Shown: positions 24,922 through 39,072, numbered from the stretch's first letter. The stretch is 64,000 bases of DNA from Macrobrachium rosenbergii (GCF_040412425.1 NC_089743.1:89462471-89526470), one strand, 5' to 3'. Notes: generated from the sequence alone by a model not told the origin. Numbers and translations: made by a program.

Positions 24922-27908
24922 TGAGGAAGGTAGAAATGGAGTGGGAATAATTCTATCAATAAGCTTAAAAGACAGCATGATAAGCGTGAAGAGGACAAGT
25001 GTCAGAGCAATGTTTGTGAAACTGTGCCTAGATGGAAAAAATAGTCAACATCTTGAGTGTTGTGCCCCTCAAGCAGGATGATGTGATGAAGTTGAGAAAG
25101 TGGCATTTTGGGAGGACCTGGACTGACAGTTGAGTGAAATACCAGCAGAAGAGAGATTAATTATTGGTGGTGACATGACTGGACACATAGGAAGGACCAG
25201 AGAGCGTATTGAGAGGGTGCATGGTGGCTGGGGAGTTGGAGAGAGAAATGACAGGGAGAGAGAGAGTTGTGGACTGCGCAGTGTCATTTGCTCTGGCTAT
25301 TGTCAACACCTGGCTTGAAAAGAAAGAAAATCACTACGTCACAAACAAGAGTGGAGCAGGAGATAGTCAAATTGATTTCCTCATGTGCAGAAGATCATAT
25401 CTGAGAGAGGTGAGAAATTTTAAAATTTTAAATGGTGTGTGGCAGCAGAGCACAGGGTGTTGGTAATGGACTTAGAAATAAGGAGCACAGTGTCCCATCA
25501 ACAATCAAGTGGTGGAGGCTGTCACAAGAGGAGGAAGCGAGGCAGGAATTTAAGGAGAGAGTATTGAGGGAAGTTAGATTGCTAGAGGGAGTGCAAGAAT
25601 GGTGGAATCACAACAGTATGGTGATAAAGAGAGTGGGTGGAGAGGTGTTAGGAAAGACATCTGGAAAGAAACCTCCTGACGATAAGGAAACCTGGTGGTG
25701 GAATGATGAAGTGAAAGAGGTGGTGAAAGCCAAAAAAGATGCAAAAAAGATATGGGAAAAGTAATGACAGTAAGAGGATAAGGAGAGGTACCAAAGACAT
25801 AATAAACAAGTAAAGAAGGCAGTTGCACAAGAAAAGGCAAGAGCATTAGATGACATGTACAAAGAGCTGGAAACACGTGAGGGGGAGAGAAAAATTCATA
25901 GAATTGCAAAGTCTAGGGACAAGAACACGAAAGACTACTCCCATATAAAACAGGTTAAGGATGGGAATGGAGTAGTTTTATGCAACGAGGATAAGATAAA
26001 GAAGAGGTGGAAAGAATATTTTGAACACTTGTTAAATTAAGAAAATCCTTGAAAATTCTTTGAAGATAGATTCCAGAACCTTGACATGACACATACTATT
26101 AAAAGGAAGGAAGTAAAGAAGACACTAAATAAGATGAAAAATGGTAAAGCAATAGGACCAGATGGAATTCTTGCAGGGGTGTGGAAGAGCCGGGGAGAAG
26201 AATGGGTAGACATGCTGTGGGACCTAACAAAGAAAATAAACAATTCAGGAAAAGATACCAAAGGAATGGTGAGAAAGCTTGATTGTGCCTATCTATAAAG
26301 AGAAGGGTGACATCCAGGATTGTGCAAACTACAGAGGAATAAAGCTCAGTCTCACACCATGAAAATCTGGGAAAGATTGTTGGATCAAAGAATTAGAGAA
26401 GAAACATCTGCAGGTGAAGAACAGTTTGGTTTCATGCCAGGAATAGGAATGACATGCAGTGTTTGCCCTCCGACAGGTGATGGAAAAAAACCTGGAAAAG
26501 CAGAAAAGACTGCACATAGTATTCATAGATCTGGAAAAGCATATGATAGAGTCCCACTCCAATAGGTTTGTAGGTGTTTGCGAGTAAAGGGAACACCGGG
26601 GAAGTATGTGAGGTTGGTCCAAGACAGTGGTTTTCCCTTTTTGTGTCCATGGCCCATTTTTGGCATCCCTAAATACTCATGGCCCACTGCCCTTCAGAAC
26701 TGTGTAATGATGATAATAGAATTAATATAAAACATTTTCAGAACACTTTATTAGTTTTACATTTTCATTTATGGAATTATTTTTCAGAACACTGTATTAG
26801 TTATACATTTTCATTTATGAAAAAAAGCACTGGTCTGCATTTACTGCACATGATTTTTCATTTTTTTAAATATTATTTTGATGTTCGTGATGCGGCCCCC
26901 TCTCAGAACTGCCCATGGCCCACAGGTTGAAAACCACTGGTCCAAGATATATATGAAGGAGCAAAAACGCAGGTTAGAAACAGTGTTGGCTTAACTGAAT
27001 GGATACCAGTAAGAGTTGGTTTACATCAAGGGTCGGCTTTAAGTCCATATCCATATCTTTTTGACCTGATAATGGATGTGCTGTCTCAAGGAATGAGAGA
27101 TCAATCCCCCTGGTGCATGTTGTTTGCTGATGACATCGTGTTATGCAGAACCAGCACAGGGGTAGTGGAGTCAAAACTAGAGAAATGGAGGAAGGTACTG
27201 GAAGACAGATGATTAAAGATCAGTAGGAAGAAGACCGAATACCTAAGTTTTAAAGATCAAGACTCCGAGATTAGTATGGAAGGCACAAAGTTGAACCGAG
27301 TAGAAAAATTTGAGGTATCTTGGGTCAACAGTGGCTGATGATGGAAATTTGGATGTAGAAATAACACACACAGTGCAGGCTGGATGAAAAAATTGGAGAA
27401 AGATGTCAGGTGTCTCGTGCGACCACAGAATCAACATAAAGGTCAAAGGAAGAGTGTATAAGACATTAGTGAGACCAGCTTTGATGTATGGACCAGAAAC
27501 ATGGCCGGTAAAGAGAGTGCAAGAGAAGAAATTGGATGCGGTAGAGATGAAAATGCTCAGGTGGATGTGTGGAGTAACAAAAATGAGCAGGATAAAAAAT
27601 TAAAGAATAAGAGAAACTACTAAATTTGTAGAACTATCAAAGAAGGCCCAGGAAAGAAGACTGTGGTGGTATGGCCATGTGATGAGAACGGATCAGACAT
27701 ATGTAGGGAGGAGAGTGATGCAGATGGAGGTGCCTGGTGGGAGAGCAAGAGGAAGACTGAAGCAAAGGTGGATGATTAGTTAGAGAAGACTTGACAGACA
27801 AACAGTTGTCAGAGGACGATGTGTTTGACCGAGCCAAGTGGAGGAAAGCTGTCAAAAACATCGACCCCTCATAGATGTGGGAAAAGATGGAGAAAAAGAT
27901 GCAGAGAA

Positions 27909-27912
<4 letters not shown>
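24922..27912 (+). mobile_element. 5'-truncated RTE-type non-LTR retrotransposon (inactive)
   Basis: Fragments in order on the + strand match an apurinic-type endonuclease plus reverse transcriptase polyprotein. They are RNGVGIIL (24933) at the truncated start; EIPAEERLIIGGDMTGHIG and VHGGWGVGERND (endonuclease, 25135-25250); SQIDFLMCRRSYLREVRN (about 25365-25420); KETWWWNDEVKEVVKAKKDA (25687-25746); KMKNGKAIGPDGI (RT, 26122-26170); TMKIWERLLD and EEQFGFMPG (26357-26450); SGKAYDRVP (about 26532-26558); after an inserted MITE, QDIYEGAKT; then LFADDIVLC, the catalytic Asp pair (27120-27146); and MLRWMCGVTKMSRIKN (27553-27600). Stops and frameshifts are frequent. The 3' end ends at a (TA)n tract. 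The clade call is by motif memory; a related clade is possible. Confidence 0.88.
26625..26939. mobile_element. hAT-family MITE nested in the RTE element, 8-bp TSD
   Basis: The element is 315 bp, begins CAGTGGTTTTC and ends GAAAACCACTG, so it has perfect 11-bp terminal inverted repeats. Subterminal tccatggccc / gggccatggg extends the symmetry. It is flanked by exact 8-bp duplications gtccaaga at 26617-26624 and 26940-26947. Removing the element and one duplication restores the RTE reading VRLVQD-IYEGAK. CAG..G-type ends and an 8-bp duplication are diagnostic of hAT transposons. No transposase is encoded. Confidence 0.95.

Positions 27913-27990
<78 letters not shown>
27913..27990. repeat. (TA)n microsatellite at the RTE 3' end / Helitron edge
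   Basis: Perfect TA repeats following the degenerate RTE tail (gcagagaaataaa). Confidence 0.97.
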
Positions 27991-27995
<5 letters not shown>

Positions 27996-28030
27996 TCATA
28001 TATATAGAACACATATAAGCACAGTAAAAA

Positions 28031-28101
28031 CTGTAGAACACACCCAAACTGTAGAATACACCCAAAGCATAGAACGCACCCAAATCGTAGAACACAGCCG
28101 G
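28031..28101. repeat. 18-bp minisatellite, four units
   Basis: Units of the form ctgtagaacacacccaaa are repeated four times with 1-3 changes each. Confidence 0.9.
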
Positions 28102-28190
28102 ATATTTATTTACCACGACCTTCTGTTAGACAGGAAAAGGAATCAAATCTACCTGTAGTGTAATATCAAAGAATTTTTATTTATAGGTTT

Positions 28191-28600
28191 TCAAAAAAAT
28201 ATAAATACAGTATACAAATTATAATGTAAAATCTTTCGCAAATTCGCTATAATACTACTGTAACACAAAACTTGATTGTAAACAACATTTTTAGTTTCAC
28301 CATCAGGAGCAAGAATAAATAAATTCTTGGGTGAACCCACCCTTGAGCAAGCAACATAAAGTTGTCCTTGGGAAAAACATGACGATCTCAAATCCACTCC
28401 ACAATACTTAATAGACTCTCCCTGTGCCTTGTTGATTATGATCGAGAATGCAAGTTTCACTGGAAATTGGAGTCTCTTCAAGTTAAAAGGGAGATCTGTC
28501 GGAATGAGTGGTATATGTGGAATGAAAACTGTTTCACCTTATCCCTTTCCTGTTAAGATTGTTGCTTCAATTACATTGCCCAACATTTTTGACATTTTAT
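28191..28600 (-). pseudogene. Helitron helicase C-terminal fragment
   Basis: The minus strand encodes VIEATILTGKG, then GETVFIPHIPLIPTDLPF, then KRLQFPVKLAFSIIINKAQG, then CFSQGQLYVACSRVGSPKN and LFILAPDGETKNVVY. These are the last motifs of a Pif1-like helicase as fused to Rep in Helitron rolling-circle transposons: the INKAQGES motif and the LYVACSRV motif VI. One in-frame stop sits in the LTGKG/GET segment (about 28543). The N-terminal Rep/HUH domain and helicase motifs I-III are absent, so this copy cannot move itself. Directly upstream (28580-29150) lies repeat DNA instead of the expected coding sequence, meaning an internal deletion joined a Helitron 5' region to the last helicase codons. 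Confidence 0.9.
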
Positions 28601-29178
28601 ATTTCACCCCTTCTCACCCTCATTTCTACTGGGACTTAACTTGGACTTAAAAGGCATCGGGAATGTCACTATTCATCTCAGCAACCTCAAAAACTATGGA
28701 TTAGACTAATATCTGTCATTTTTGACATTTTATTTTTCACTCCTTCCACCTCCACATTCCTATTGGGGCTGAACTTGGACTTAAAGGGCTTTGGGAGTGT
28801 CACTATTCTTCTTAGCGACCTCAAAAACTAAAAATTAGACACTAATATCTGTCATTTTTGACATTTTAATTTTTACCCCTTTTCACCCCCTTCTTATCGG
28901 GGCTGAACTTGGACTTAAAGGGCATTGGGGTGTCACCATTCATCTCAGAGACCTCAAAAACTATGGATTAGACACTAATATCTGTCGTTTTCGGTTTTTT
29001 TTTACAAGTCACCCCTTCCCACCCCCGCCCCCTTTGGTGCCAGTGATGTTTTACCCCTACAGTATTCTTTTCCAGATAGTAAGTCATATGTATACCAAGT
29101 TTGGTTGAAATTGCTCAATGCGTTTGAGAGTTAAGCTGGAATGTACTAACACACACATACACACGTACATACATCTAT
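28580..29178 (-). mobile_element. Helitron 5' region with three ~130-bp tandem units
   Basis: Three units starting tttttgacattttat near 28589, 28718 and 28854 share a core ggggctgaacttggacttaa and acctcaaaaacta..gattag. After them comes tggtgccagtgatgttttac and, on the minus strand, a leader with acattccagcttaactctc and cattgagcaatttcaacc. The leader ends at tgtatgtacgtgtgtatg and a (TA)n tract. The leader and one core unit recur in the element at 21.34-22.17 kb. Confidence 0.75.
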
Positions 29179-29183
29179 ATATG

Positions 29184-29933
<750 letters not shown>

Positions 29934-30208
29934 GAATCAAATTAAAATTGGAAGTCATTGTTTTTATTCCTGTATTCCTGTCTCGCTTGTTTAAGAAATG
30001 GAATCAAATTAAGATTGGAAGTCATGTATTGTTTTTATTCTTATATTCCCATCTCCCTTGTTTAAGAAATGGAATCAAATCAAGATTGGAAGTCATTTAT
30101 TGTTTTTATTCCTGTATTCTTATCTCGCTTGTTTAAGAAATGGAATCAGATCAAGATTGTAAGTCATTTATTGTTTTTATTCCTATATTCCTATCTCGCT
30201 TGTTTAAA
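29934..30208. repeat. 71-bp minisatellite, four units
   Basis: Units begin gaatcaaattaaaattggaa at 29934, 30001, 30072 and 30143 and end cgcttgtttaagaaatg. The first unit is 67 bp because it lacks atgt; the others are 71 bp. Divergence is a few per cent. Confidence 0.95.
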
Positions 30209-30801
30209 AAACGTTTTCACCTGAACTTCTCTTTCCTTATGAGACTGATATTCAATCTTTATTGAAAATCGTGAAAATCTAACCAATTTTGTTGTCTTTT
30301 GACTTTTGAAGTCATCAGTGGTGCTACGAGTTCTTTTATTTTAAATGTAAAAAGGTGACCAGTTGAAGAGACGTGACTGAAAATCCATTTTATCTGGAGT
30401 GGTAGTATTTTTCTTATACCATTTACATTTATGCTAACATTGGTTTAACTTGCAGCCTGCAAATAACGAGTTAGTTCTACCGGTAAAGTTGCATTATTTA
30501 CTGGTAGGTTTGCAGGTGATGACTCTGTTCTCCCGTTGTTGTGGCATTATTCTTTCGTTCTTTTCTCTCCTTAATTCATGCTAGCATTTTTAAGTGCTTG
30601 TTTCTTGCAAAAGACGTCTTTCTTCTGCCTTACTAGAAGTTTTTTTCCCGTTTACATTCACACTATTTTTGCAGATACTCGCTTCATACAAATGATGACT
30701 TTGTTCATTTGTTCCCAATGAAAACCGTATTCTTTGGAAGCTTGAATTTCAAGTCAGTGGCCCCTTTGGTGGGCTTGTTCCATATGAATAGGGTTCATCT
30801 T

Positions 30802-30804
<3 letters not shown>
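30209..30804. other. Non-coding, nothing recognised
   Basis: T-rich sequence without recognised features. Confidence 0.5.
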
Positions 30805-30881
<77 letters not shown>

Positions 30882-30907
30882 GAAGAAGAAGAAGAAGAAG
30901 AAGAAGA
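30805..30907. repeat. (AAT)n-(AAG)n compound microsatellite
   Basis: About 25 AAT units run directly into nine AAG units. Translated, this is the poly-Asn/poly-Lys frame seen here. Confidence 0.97.
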
Positions 30908-31214
30908 GTTATTCTTTTTCTCTGCACTTCATACTGACAATGGAGACAGTGGCAATCTGCAGATAATGACTTCGTTCCCTTTGGTGCTAATTTCGAAGGA
31001 CGTTTAGTCGTTTTCCTGACGCAGTTTTGGGACGACAGGTGCGTCGTCGGCTTGCTTTCATATTCTTGAATACTTATGCAGAACGAACTCAGGGTACACG
31101 CAATCTAGCCTCGATTTTCTTCCGACAGGCATGAAATGTTTTTTTTATCTTTACGGCCTGACAAAAATGCTGCCGCATTACTAGGCTGAGCGAGAGGCAG
31201 GAATGCAGTTGTGT

Positions 31215-31218
<4 letters not shown>

Positions 31219-31259
<41 letters not shown>
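31219..31259. repeat. (GA)n microsatellite
   Basis: About 40 bp of perfect GA. Confidence 0.97.
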
Positions 31260-31262
<3 letters not shown>

Positions 31263-32043
31263 AAACTCGTCTTAATCAGGTGATCTTGATTTAATCCCCG
31301 GAACCCTCTATGATGCCTATGAAAACTAGAAGTATTACCCAGATTTTATGCGAAAAATAAATAATAACATTAACCAACGCGTTGAATAAATAGTATCAAG
31401 GGAAAAAAATTGCTGAAAACAGCATCCTTTCACAGTAACCAAAAGCATCAAGAAAAAAAAAATAAACTCCAGCTTTTCGTGACGAAACCTTCTGCTAAAG
31501 ATGAAAGATAGCACGAGGGGACACATTAAACGAATGCGGTAATGTTGAGGCTCGAAGCAAAAAGCCGATTGATGAGAACTATTTCCCTCTTATCCAGAAG
31601 CATCTCGAAAAAAAAGAATCCCCAGACAGTCGTGACGGAGCCTGAGAAGCCCCCGAAACAGCCCGAGTGTGTCTCACGCAGCCGCGATGTCCTCTTATGG
31701 TCGGGGACTTCTCGAGTGACTTGTCTCTCGGTTGTATTTTTATTTATCGGCCGATCTTTGATCCTTATCTCCTTGCGCTCCTTAAAAGAGATAACGCCGT
31801 CGTCGATGTGCCACGAGTCGCTGGTAATGAGATCCTTAAAGGACTCCCGATTACTCCTTCTAATTGCCCGCTTGTCGGTTTTCATCTGGGTTCCTCTGAA
31901 TCCTGCGCTGTGATGCTTCTGTGGCTGATCGTTCAGAGGCTGAGTGCTTTGTTTTTTCTTGTGAGTTTATTTATTCTTTTAAGTTTACACTACATTCCTT
32001 TTACGTTGGACTTTGGGTGAGGTTGGCATCGATTAAGAAGCAA
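31260..32043. other. Single-copy-looking DNA, no gene supported
   Basis: Three overlapping frames of 117-123 codons cover 31526-32020 on both strands. The sequence is slightly GC-richer than its flanks (31620-31900), but none of the translations shows a domain, and opposite-strand overlap of this sort is expected by chance. Confidence 0.4.
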
Positions 32044-32893
32044 CATGTTTAATTATATATAAGAACTCCTTATATATAATTCAAAATTATTCAAACGTAG
32101 GCTATGACCCAGCGAGCAGTTTTCAGAAATTTTGATTCATCATGGGAAAATAAGATGTTCTTTCAATAAGCTAAAATGGATGATGTATCATGTTTAATTA
32201 TATATAAGAACTCCTTATATATAATACAAAATGGTTCAAACGTAGGCTATGACCCAGCGAGCGAGCAGTTTTCAGAAATTTTGATTCATCATGGGAAAAT
32301 TAGATGTTCTTTCAATAAGCTAAAATGGATGATGTATCATGTTTAATTATATATAAGAACTCCTTATATATAATACAAAATGGTTCAAACGTAGGCTATG
32401 ACCCAGCGAGCAGTTTTCAGAAATTTTGATTCATCATGGGAAAATTAGATGTTCTTTCAATAAGCTAAAATGGATGATGTATCATGTTTAATTATATATA
32501 AGAACTCCTTATATATAATACAAAATGGTTCAAACGTAGGCTATGACCCAGCGAGCAGTTTTCAGAAATTTTGATTCATCATGGGAAAATAGGATGTTCT
32601 TTCAATAAGCTAAAATGGATGATGTATCATTCTTATATATAATTCAAAATTATTCAAACGTAGGCTATGACCCAGCGAGCAGTTTTCAGAAATTTTGATT
32701 CATCATAGGAAAATTAGATGTTCTTTCAATAAGCTAAAATGGATGATGTATCATGTTTAATTATATATAAGAACTCCTTATATATAATACAAAATGGTTC
32801 AAACGTAGGCTATGACCCAGCGAGCAGTTTTCAGAAATTTTGATTCATCATGGGAAAATAAGATGTTCTTTCAATAAGCTAAAATGGATGAAG
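32044..32893. repeat. 145-bp satellite, six units, each with a hairpin
   Basis: Units start at 32044, 32189, 32338, 32483, about 32628 (shortened to 124 bp) and 32752. Unit 2 carries a 4-bp cgag expansion. Each full unit contains attatatataag-aactc-cttatatataat, a 12-bp-arm hairpin. The short fifth unit has lost its left arm. Unit divergence is only a few per cent, so the array expanded recently. Confidence 0.96.
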
Positions 32894-33359
32894 ACAGCTT
32901 AGAGTCAGCAGAAGGGGTGGAATTCGATTAGTTCCGTATTTTTAAATTTATGTACTTGATATACTCAATACTCATTAAAATTAAACAAGCAAAATATGTT
33001 AGGCGTCAAAACTAGAAGGTCACTGAAACAGCAAATTTTCGGAAAATGAAGTGTGAATGGAATTGGGAATGCGGAAGGTTATGTAAACTATTATTAATTG
33101 ATGCATTTTTAAGTAGAAGCTAGAAAAGAATAACTTCTTATAGCGGTTGGATTTTTTTTTACTGTCTCTCTTACATGTGTGAAATTTTACAAGCCGTGAA
33201 AGAGAGGTACCTATATTAGTCACGAAATCGGAATTAAGAAAATTGTCAGGTATCGTGGCTTCTGGTATTTCGTTATTTATAACTTCTTATCACCTTAAAT
33301 TATGAATCATGTTTGGTAGCCAGTGAAGCAAGCAGTGCTGAAGTAACTAAGGAGACGTG

Positions 33360-33362
<3 letters not shown>
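32894..33362. other. Non-coding, nothing recognised
   Basis: AT-rich DNA following the satellite. Confidence 0.5.
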
Positions 33363-33407
<45 letters not shown>

Positions 33408-33491
33408 CGCGCACACACACACACAGATATCCGTGAAATCTCTCAAGAGAGAGAAAAGGTTCGAAAGAACTTCAAGTATTACATAGCAACT

Positions 33492-33546
<55 letters not shown>
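33363..33546. repeat. (CA)n and (CT)n microsatellites
   Basis: (CA)n at 33363-33404 and 33414-33425, then (CT)n at 33497-33546. Confidence 0.97.
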
Positions 33547-33548
<2 letters not shown>

Positions 33549-34442
33549 GACCGACAGCTATATCGGCGCCTAACCAATTACTGCTACCAGATGCTTCAAG
33601 GAGACGCATTTCTCGCCCCTTTGATCTTTTACGAATTTGTAGCTCTACAAGATGGACATTGACAGATACAAGCTCCTCCCGTATCTGGTCATTACCTGTT
33701 CGTTGTCATGTAATCTGAACTCAAGATAAAAATGGGATTTATGGATGTACAGTCCTTCGAAAAATAAAATTCCGTTTGGCCTAATTTGGCCTATAGAATA
33801 AAAGTGGGCACGTTTCTTCCAGTAAAATCTTCCCTTGACCGCTTTTGAGAAATGGAAAGCTGAAGGTTAATCATTCGATAAAATAAAAGATCCGTGACCT
33901 CAACTGAAAAATAGGAAGAGGCGAAACGAATTCCTTCCAGAGAAAAAAAGAAATTCCTTTAATCTCAGCCGGATAATGGAATGATCATCTTGGAAAATGA
34001 CTTATGGATTTTGAGGTCTTGAAGGCCATCATTTACCTATCGTTAAAATAAATGCCATATTTCAGTTATTCCAGTTACATACAGTATGCTTAAGTATTAT
34101 CAAAGGGCATCCAAAAGTTTACCTTAGTTAAGGATATTAATTTCACGAAGGTTCATAATATCCAAAACGAATCCTTCCATTCAAAATAGTGTACCCTATA
34201 ATGAGAATAGCTAAGGCTTGTGTTCTGAATTCCTGAAAAATCTATATATCAAATACCCCAGCCTCGCCGCTTCCAAGAATACTTTCTTTAATTGCGGACA
34301 GGCAAACCGAACGGTATGTGGCTTCTATTTATGGTGCTCGAGGTGGACTGAAATCTTCTCGGGAATCTTGTAAGGTGGAAGTTCTTTGAACGTTTTTGAA
34401 GTATATTTTTCCTACAGTAACAATAACCAGGCGTTTCCCGTA

Positions 34443-34447
<5 letters not shown>
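33547..34447. other. Non-coding, nothing recognised
   Basis: Mixed DNA without supported features. Confidence 0.5.
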
Positions 34448-36240
<1,793 letters not shown>

Positions 36241-36243
36241 ATT

Positions 36244-36394
36244 GAGAGAGAGAGAGAGAGAGAGAACGGCTAATGTGTAAGCAAATGTCTTTTTAAATGC
36301 CGTGGAATGAGGATGTGGGTAAAGATTGAAGGTTCGCTCTCGGCTTTTTTTTCTCTCTCTCCTTGTTATGAGTGTCTGCAGCCACTTCTTATCT

Positions 36395-36429
<35 letters not shown>
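36244..36429. repeat. (GA)n and poly(A) tracts
   Basis: (GA)n at 36244-36265 and 33 A residues at 36397-36429. The poly(A) has no recognisable retroposon upstream. Confidence 0.9.
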
Positions 36430-36431
<2 letters not shown>

Positions 36432-37582
36432 TAGCGTTTTGTGGAGTGAAAAAATCCTGATTTTGTACTTCTTGCGTTTTATTCTCGCGCTTGTATTTGA
36501 TAGCTTTTTTTTTAATGTTGTTCTTTCTTTGATTAGTTTATTTTAATAAAATAAAATTTTATTTATTTTTTATACTGCCTTCTCTCGTTGATTATCATAT
36601 GTTCCATTTTGTCCACCTTTCAGGTAAAATGACTGAAAATGACTGCTCTTTCGTGCTTCCATTTTATCCTTGTGTTTACTGTTAGTTAATTTGTTTATTT
36701 TGTTCATTCGTTTATTCAATTGAAAGTGGAATTTTAATTAGTTTTATGCGTACGTTTAATGTTTTTTTTTTACTTACGTTATATTGTCTAATTAAAAGTG
36801 CAGTTTTCATTATCAGTGTTTGAAAAGTTACATATTTTTTATTTTTACTTTGTGGTCCCATCAAGTTTTAGTTCTCTTTAAACTTTCTTGTTCCTCTAAT
36901 TATCTTATTCAGTTGAAAGTGAAGCTTTTCGATAAGTTTTATTACATTAAAGAAAGAGCAGTTTACAATACCAGCCTTTAAGAAATAGGAAGTACAGGAA
37001 TAAAGAGTTTTACCTTGATGTTCCAAAAATCAAGTTTCTCGGGCTTACAAGATACTTGAATTCTTGGTCGATTCGAATCATATATACCGTATGAAGTAAT
37101 TAAATTAAGTCCTGAAAGAAAACGGAGGCAACTCATAGAAAACGGATCGACGTTCCTTTCTTCCTCACCTTTGACGTCAGCGTAACAGATAATTATAGTC
37201 TTAATACCGTGAAATATAGAAGGAGAACGCGGCGAGGAGATACAGCGTAATAACTGTAGCAACAGAGAGGCCCGGATGCTTTCCACAAGCTCCACCAAAT
37301 ATGACGATCGGTAGCGAGGGTTTGTAGGACCCGTCTCCTATACCCTCCTCTGATATTAATGCTTCTACTTAATCAGGCCTCCGTGGGTAGGGCATGAGGG
37401 AACAAGGTCATGGCGTTGGTGCCATGTATGGCGTTGCCCTCTCTCGCTCGCCGCTCACTCTCCTTCCTACCCTGTAGGTCAATGATGTCGCATATTTCAT
37501 GTTCGAAAAGAGAGAGAGAGAAACCACGTAGCCACTGATTCCCACATAGATAATTTCGTCGTTTGGGACTGCATGCATAGTG

Positions 37583-37585
<3 letters not shown>
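36430..37585. other. AT-rich non-coding DNA
   Basis: No supported gene. The minus-strand frame at 36978-37298 has no recognised motif. Confidence 0.45.
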
Positions 37586-37651
<66 letters not shown>

Positions 37652-37758
37652 GCAAATGTTCATTGCATTCGGAGTATTCTTTGTCACAGTCTGTCTCTCT
37701 CACAGTGGCACTTTTATTGTATCACAAACATTCCATGTCTGTCTCCACTCAACCCCCA

Positions 37759-37811
<53 letters not shown>
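37586..37811. repeat. Two (CT)n microsatellites
   Basis: (CT)n at 37586-37649 and 37762-37811. The spacer between them resembles none of the other (CT)n array spacers. Confidence 0.97.
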
Positions 37812-37813
<2 letters not shown>

Positions 37814-37929
37814 AATCTTCAGTTAACTCAGACATTGCTGCAATTGTCTGGAGTGTTCCAGGAAACACATTAAGTCTCGCGGGTCTCTTTATGTTTTTGT
37901 TCTCGGTGCGGGTGAAGAGAGATTGAAGT

Positions 37930-38250
37930 TAGAATCGTATTTGGTGGCCAATGGATGCCTGGAGGACGAAGTTGAGAATTCATGTGTGGATGATGAAAAA
38001 TGAAATTGGATGATTCGCGTAAGTGTTTAGGAGTAAATGATATTGATGACTGTGTGGACGAGGAGAAGGTGAATCGTAGAATAGGTGAAGCTTGAAAAGT
38101 GTCTGAAGCTCTGCTTGTGTGCTTTATAGAAGCAAGAATTAGTCTATGAAGTGAACGTAGATCAAGCTGTTCTCTTTGGAAGTAGAATGTAGTTGAATGC
38201 AAATACGCACATTCGTAAGTATTTGGGAAGAATCGTCTAGTAGTGCAAAT
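37930..38250 (+). pseudogene. Possible non-LTR retrotransposon C-terminal remnant
   Basis: Read with frame changes, the + strand gives CLGVND...DEEKVNRRIGEA.KVSEAL and then VNVDQAVLFGSRM. This resembles the YLG(V)...EV..RI.EG.K segment and the following ...VVVPTLLYG..W region that close RTE-like polyproteins. Similarity is weak, with several stops. The minus-strand 156-codon frame over the same bases (37870-38340) is more likely a shadow of this remnant. Confidence 0.33.
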
Positions 38251-38805
38251 GTATGAATGAAAAAGCACAGAACGAGTGTTGTGGCAGAAATGTTCGAACG
38301 ACTGGGTCTTAATTTCCTTAAGGCAGAAGATTGAGTGCAATACATATAATGCACGGGTGGCAGGGAGAAGTCAACTCACTGCTTGTTAGCCCTTTGTTTA
38401 GTACTTTTGAGCGAATGCATATTCTTGACAATTAGCTCGTCCTTAATTGAATGTTTAGGGCTGAATTTAGCACTGACTGTAGCCTTCTTATGTTGATGGA
38501 ATCTGCTTACGGCCGAAAAAGATTATAAGCAATGGTTGGCCAGACCATTTGTGGATCGGTTACCACTGTAAAGCACAAGATAATGACAGCACAAAACCCT
38601 ACCCTAATTGTCTTTCTGCAAGGGTCATGGGGCAGCAGCCTCAAGTCGTTTAGACATCTTAGTAACGCCTGAAGCCATTTGTAAAAGGAAAAGGCAAATA
38701 GCTGGTGAAGAAGTGAGAAACGCATTGGGTTGTCAACTTCATTCCGAAAGTCTTGCTGCTGATTGGATGGGTAACACTGTGAGCCAACCCCTCTGATGGG
38801 AAATG

Positions 38806-38808
<3 letters not shown>

Positions 38809-38878
<70 letters not shown>
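38809..38878. repeat. (TA)n microsatellite
   Basis: About 70 bp of perfect TA adjoining the short Helitron-like derivative. Confidence 0.97.
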
Positions 38879-38884
<6 letters not shown>

Positions 38885-38966
38885 CACACATACACACTCC
38901 TCCACACACACTAGCTTACCAACCCAGCGCTGCCCAGGATAACTCTGAATCTGAATGACAACCGAT

Positions 38967-39037
<71 letters not shown>

Positions 39038-39072
39038 CACACACACATACATACATACATCCATTTATATAT
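38879..39072 (-). mobile_element. Very short Helitron-like derivative with (GA)n core
   Basis: On the minus strand, tggatgtatgtatgtatgtg (5'-like leader) is followed by (GA)n (39034-38970 descending). Then comes cagagttatcctgggcagcg and ctgggttggtaagctag. The right part matches the 22.14-22.16 kb 3' end (gttttcccaggaagcgctgg). It has a weak cctgg/ctggg hairpin with wobble pairs and then CTAG, fitting a Helitron CTRR terminus. A (TA)n tract follows. The whole unit is under 200 bp. Confidence 0.45.

Noticed and set aside
27310..27365. gtggctgatgatggaaatttgg as a second hammerhead-like core
   Set aside because: It lies in RTE coding sequence and has no room for a stem II between the two boxes.
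31526..31913. Overlapping 119- and 123-codon frames on opposite strands
   Set aside because: Mutually exclusive long frames without domains; slightly GC-rich DNA makes such chance frames likely.
36397..36429. Processed pseudogene or retroposed mRNA ending in poly(A)
   Set aside because: The upstream sequence has no recognisable coding region and no flanking duplication was found.
37870..38340. 156-codon minus-strand frame
   Set aside because: It lies opposite a weak non-LTR remnant on the plus strand and has no motif of its own; treated as a shadow.
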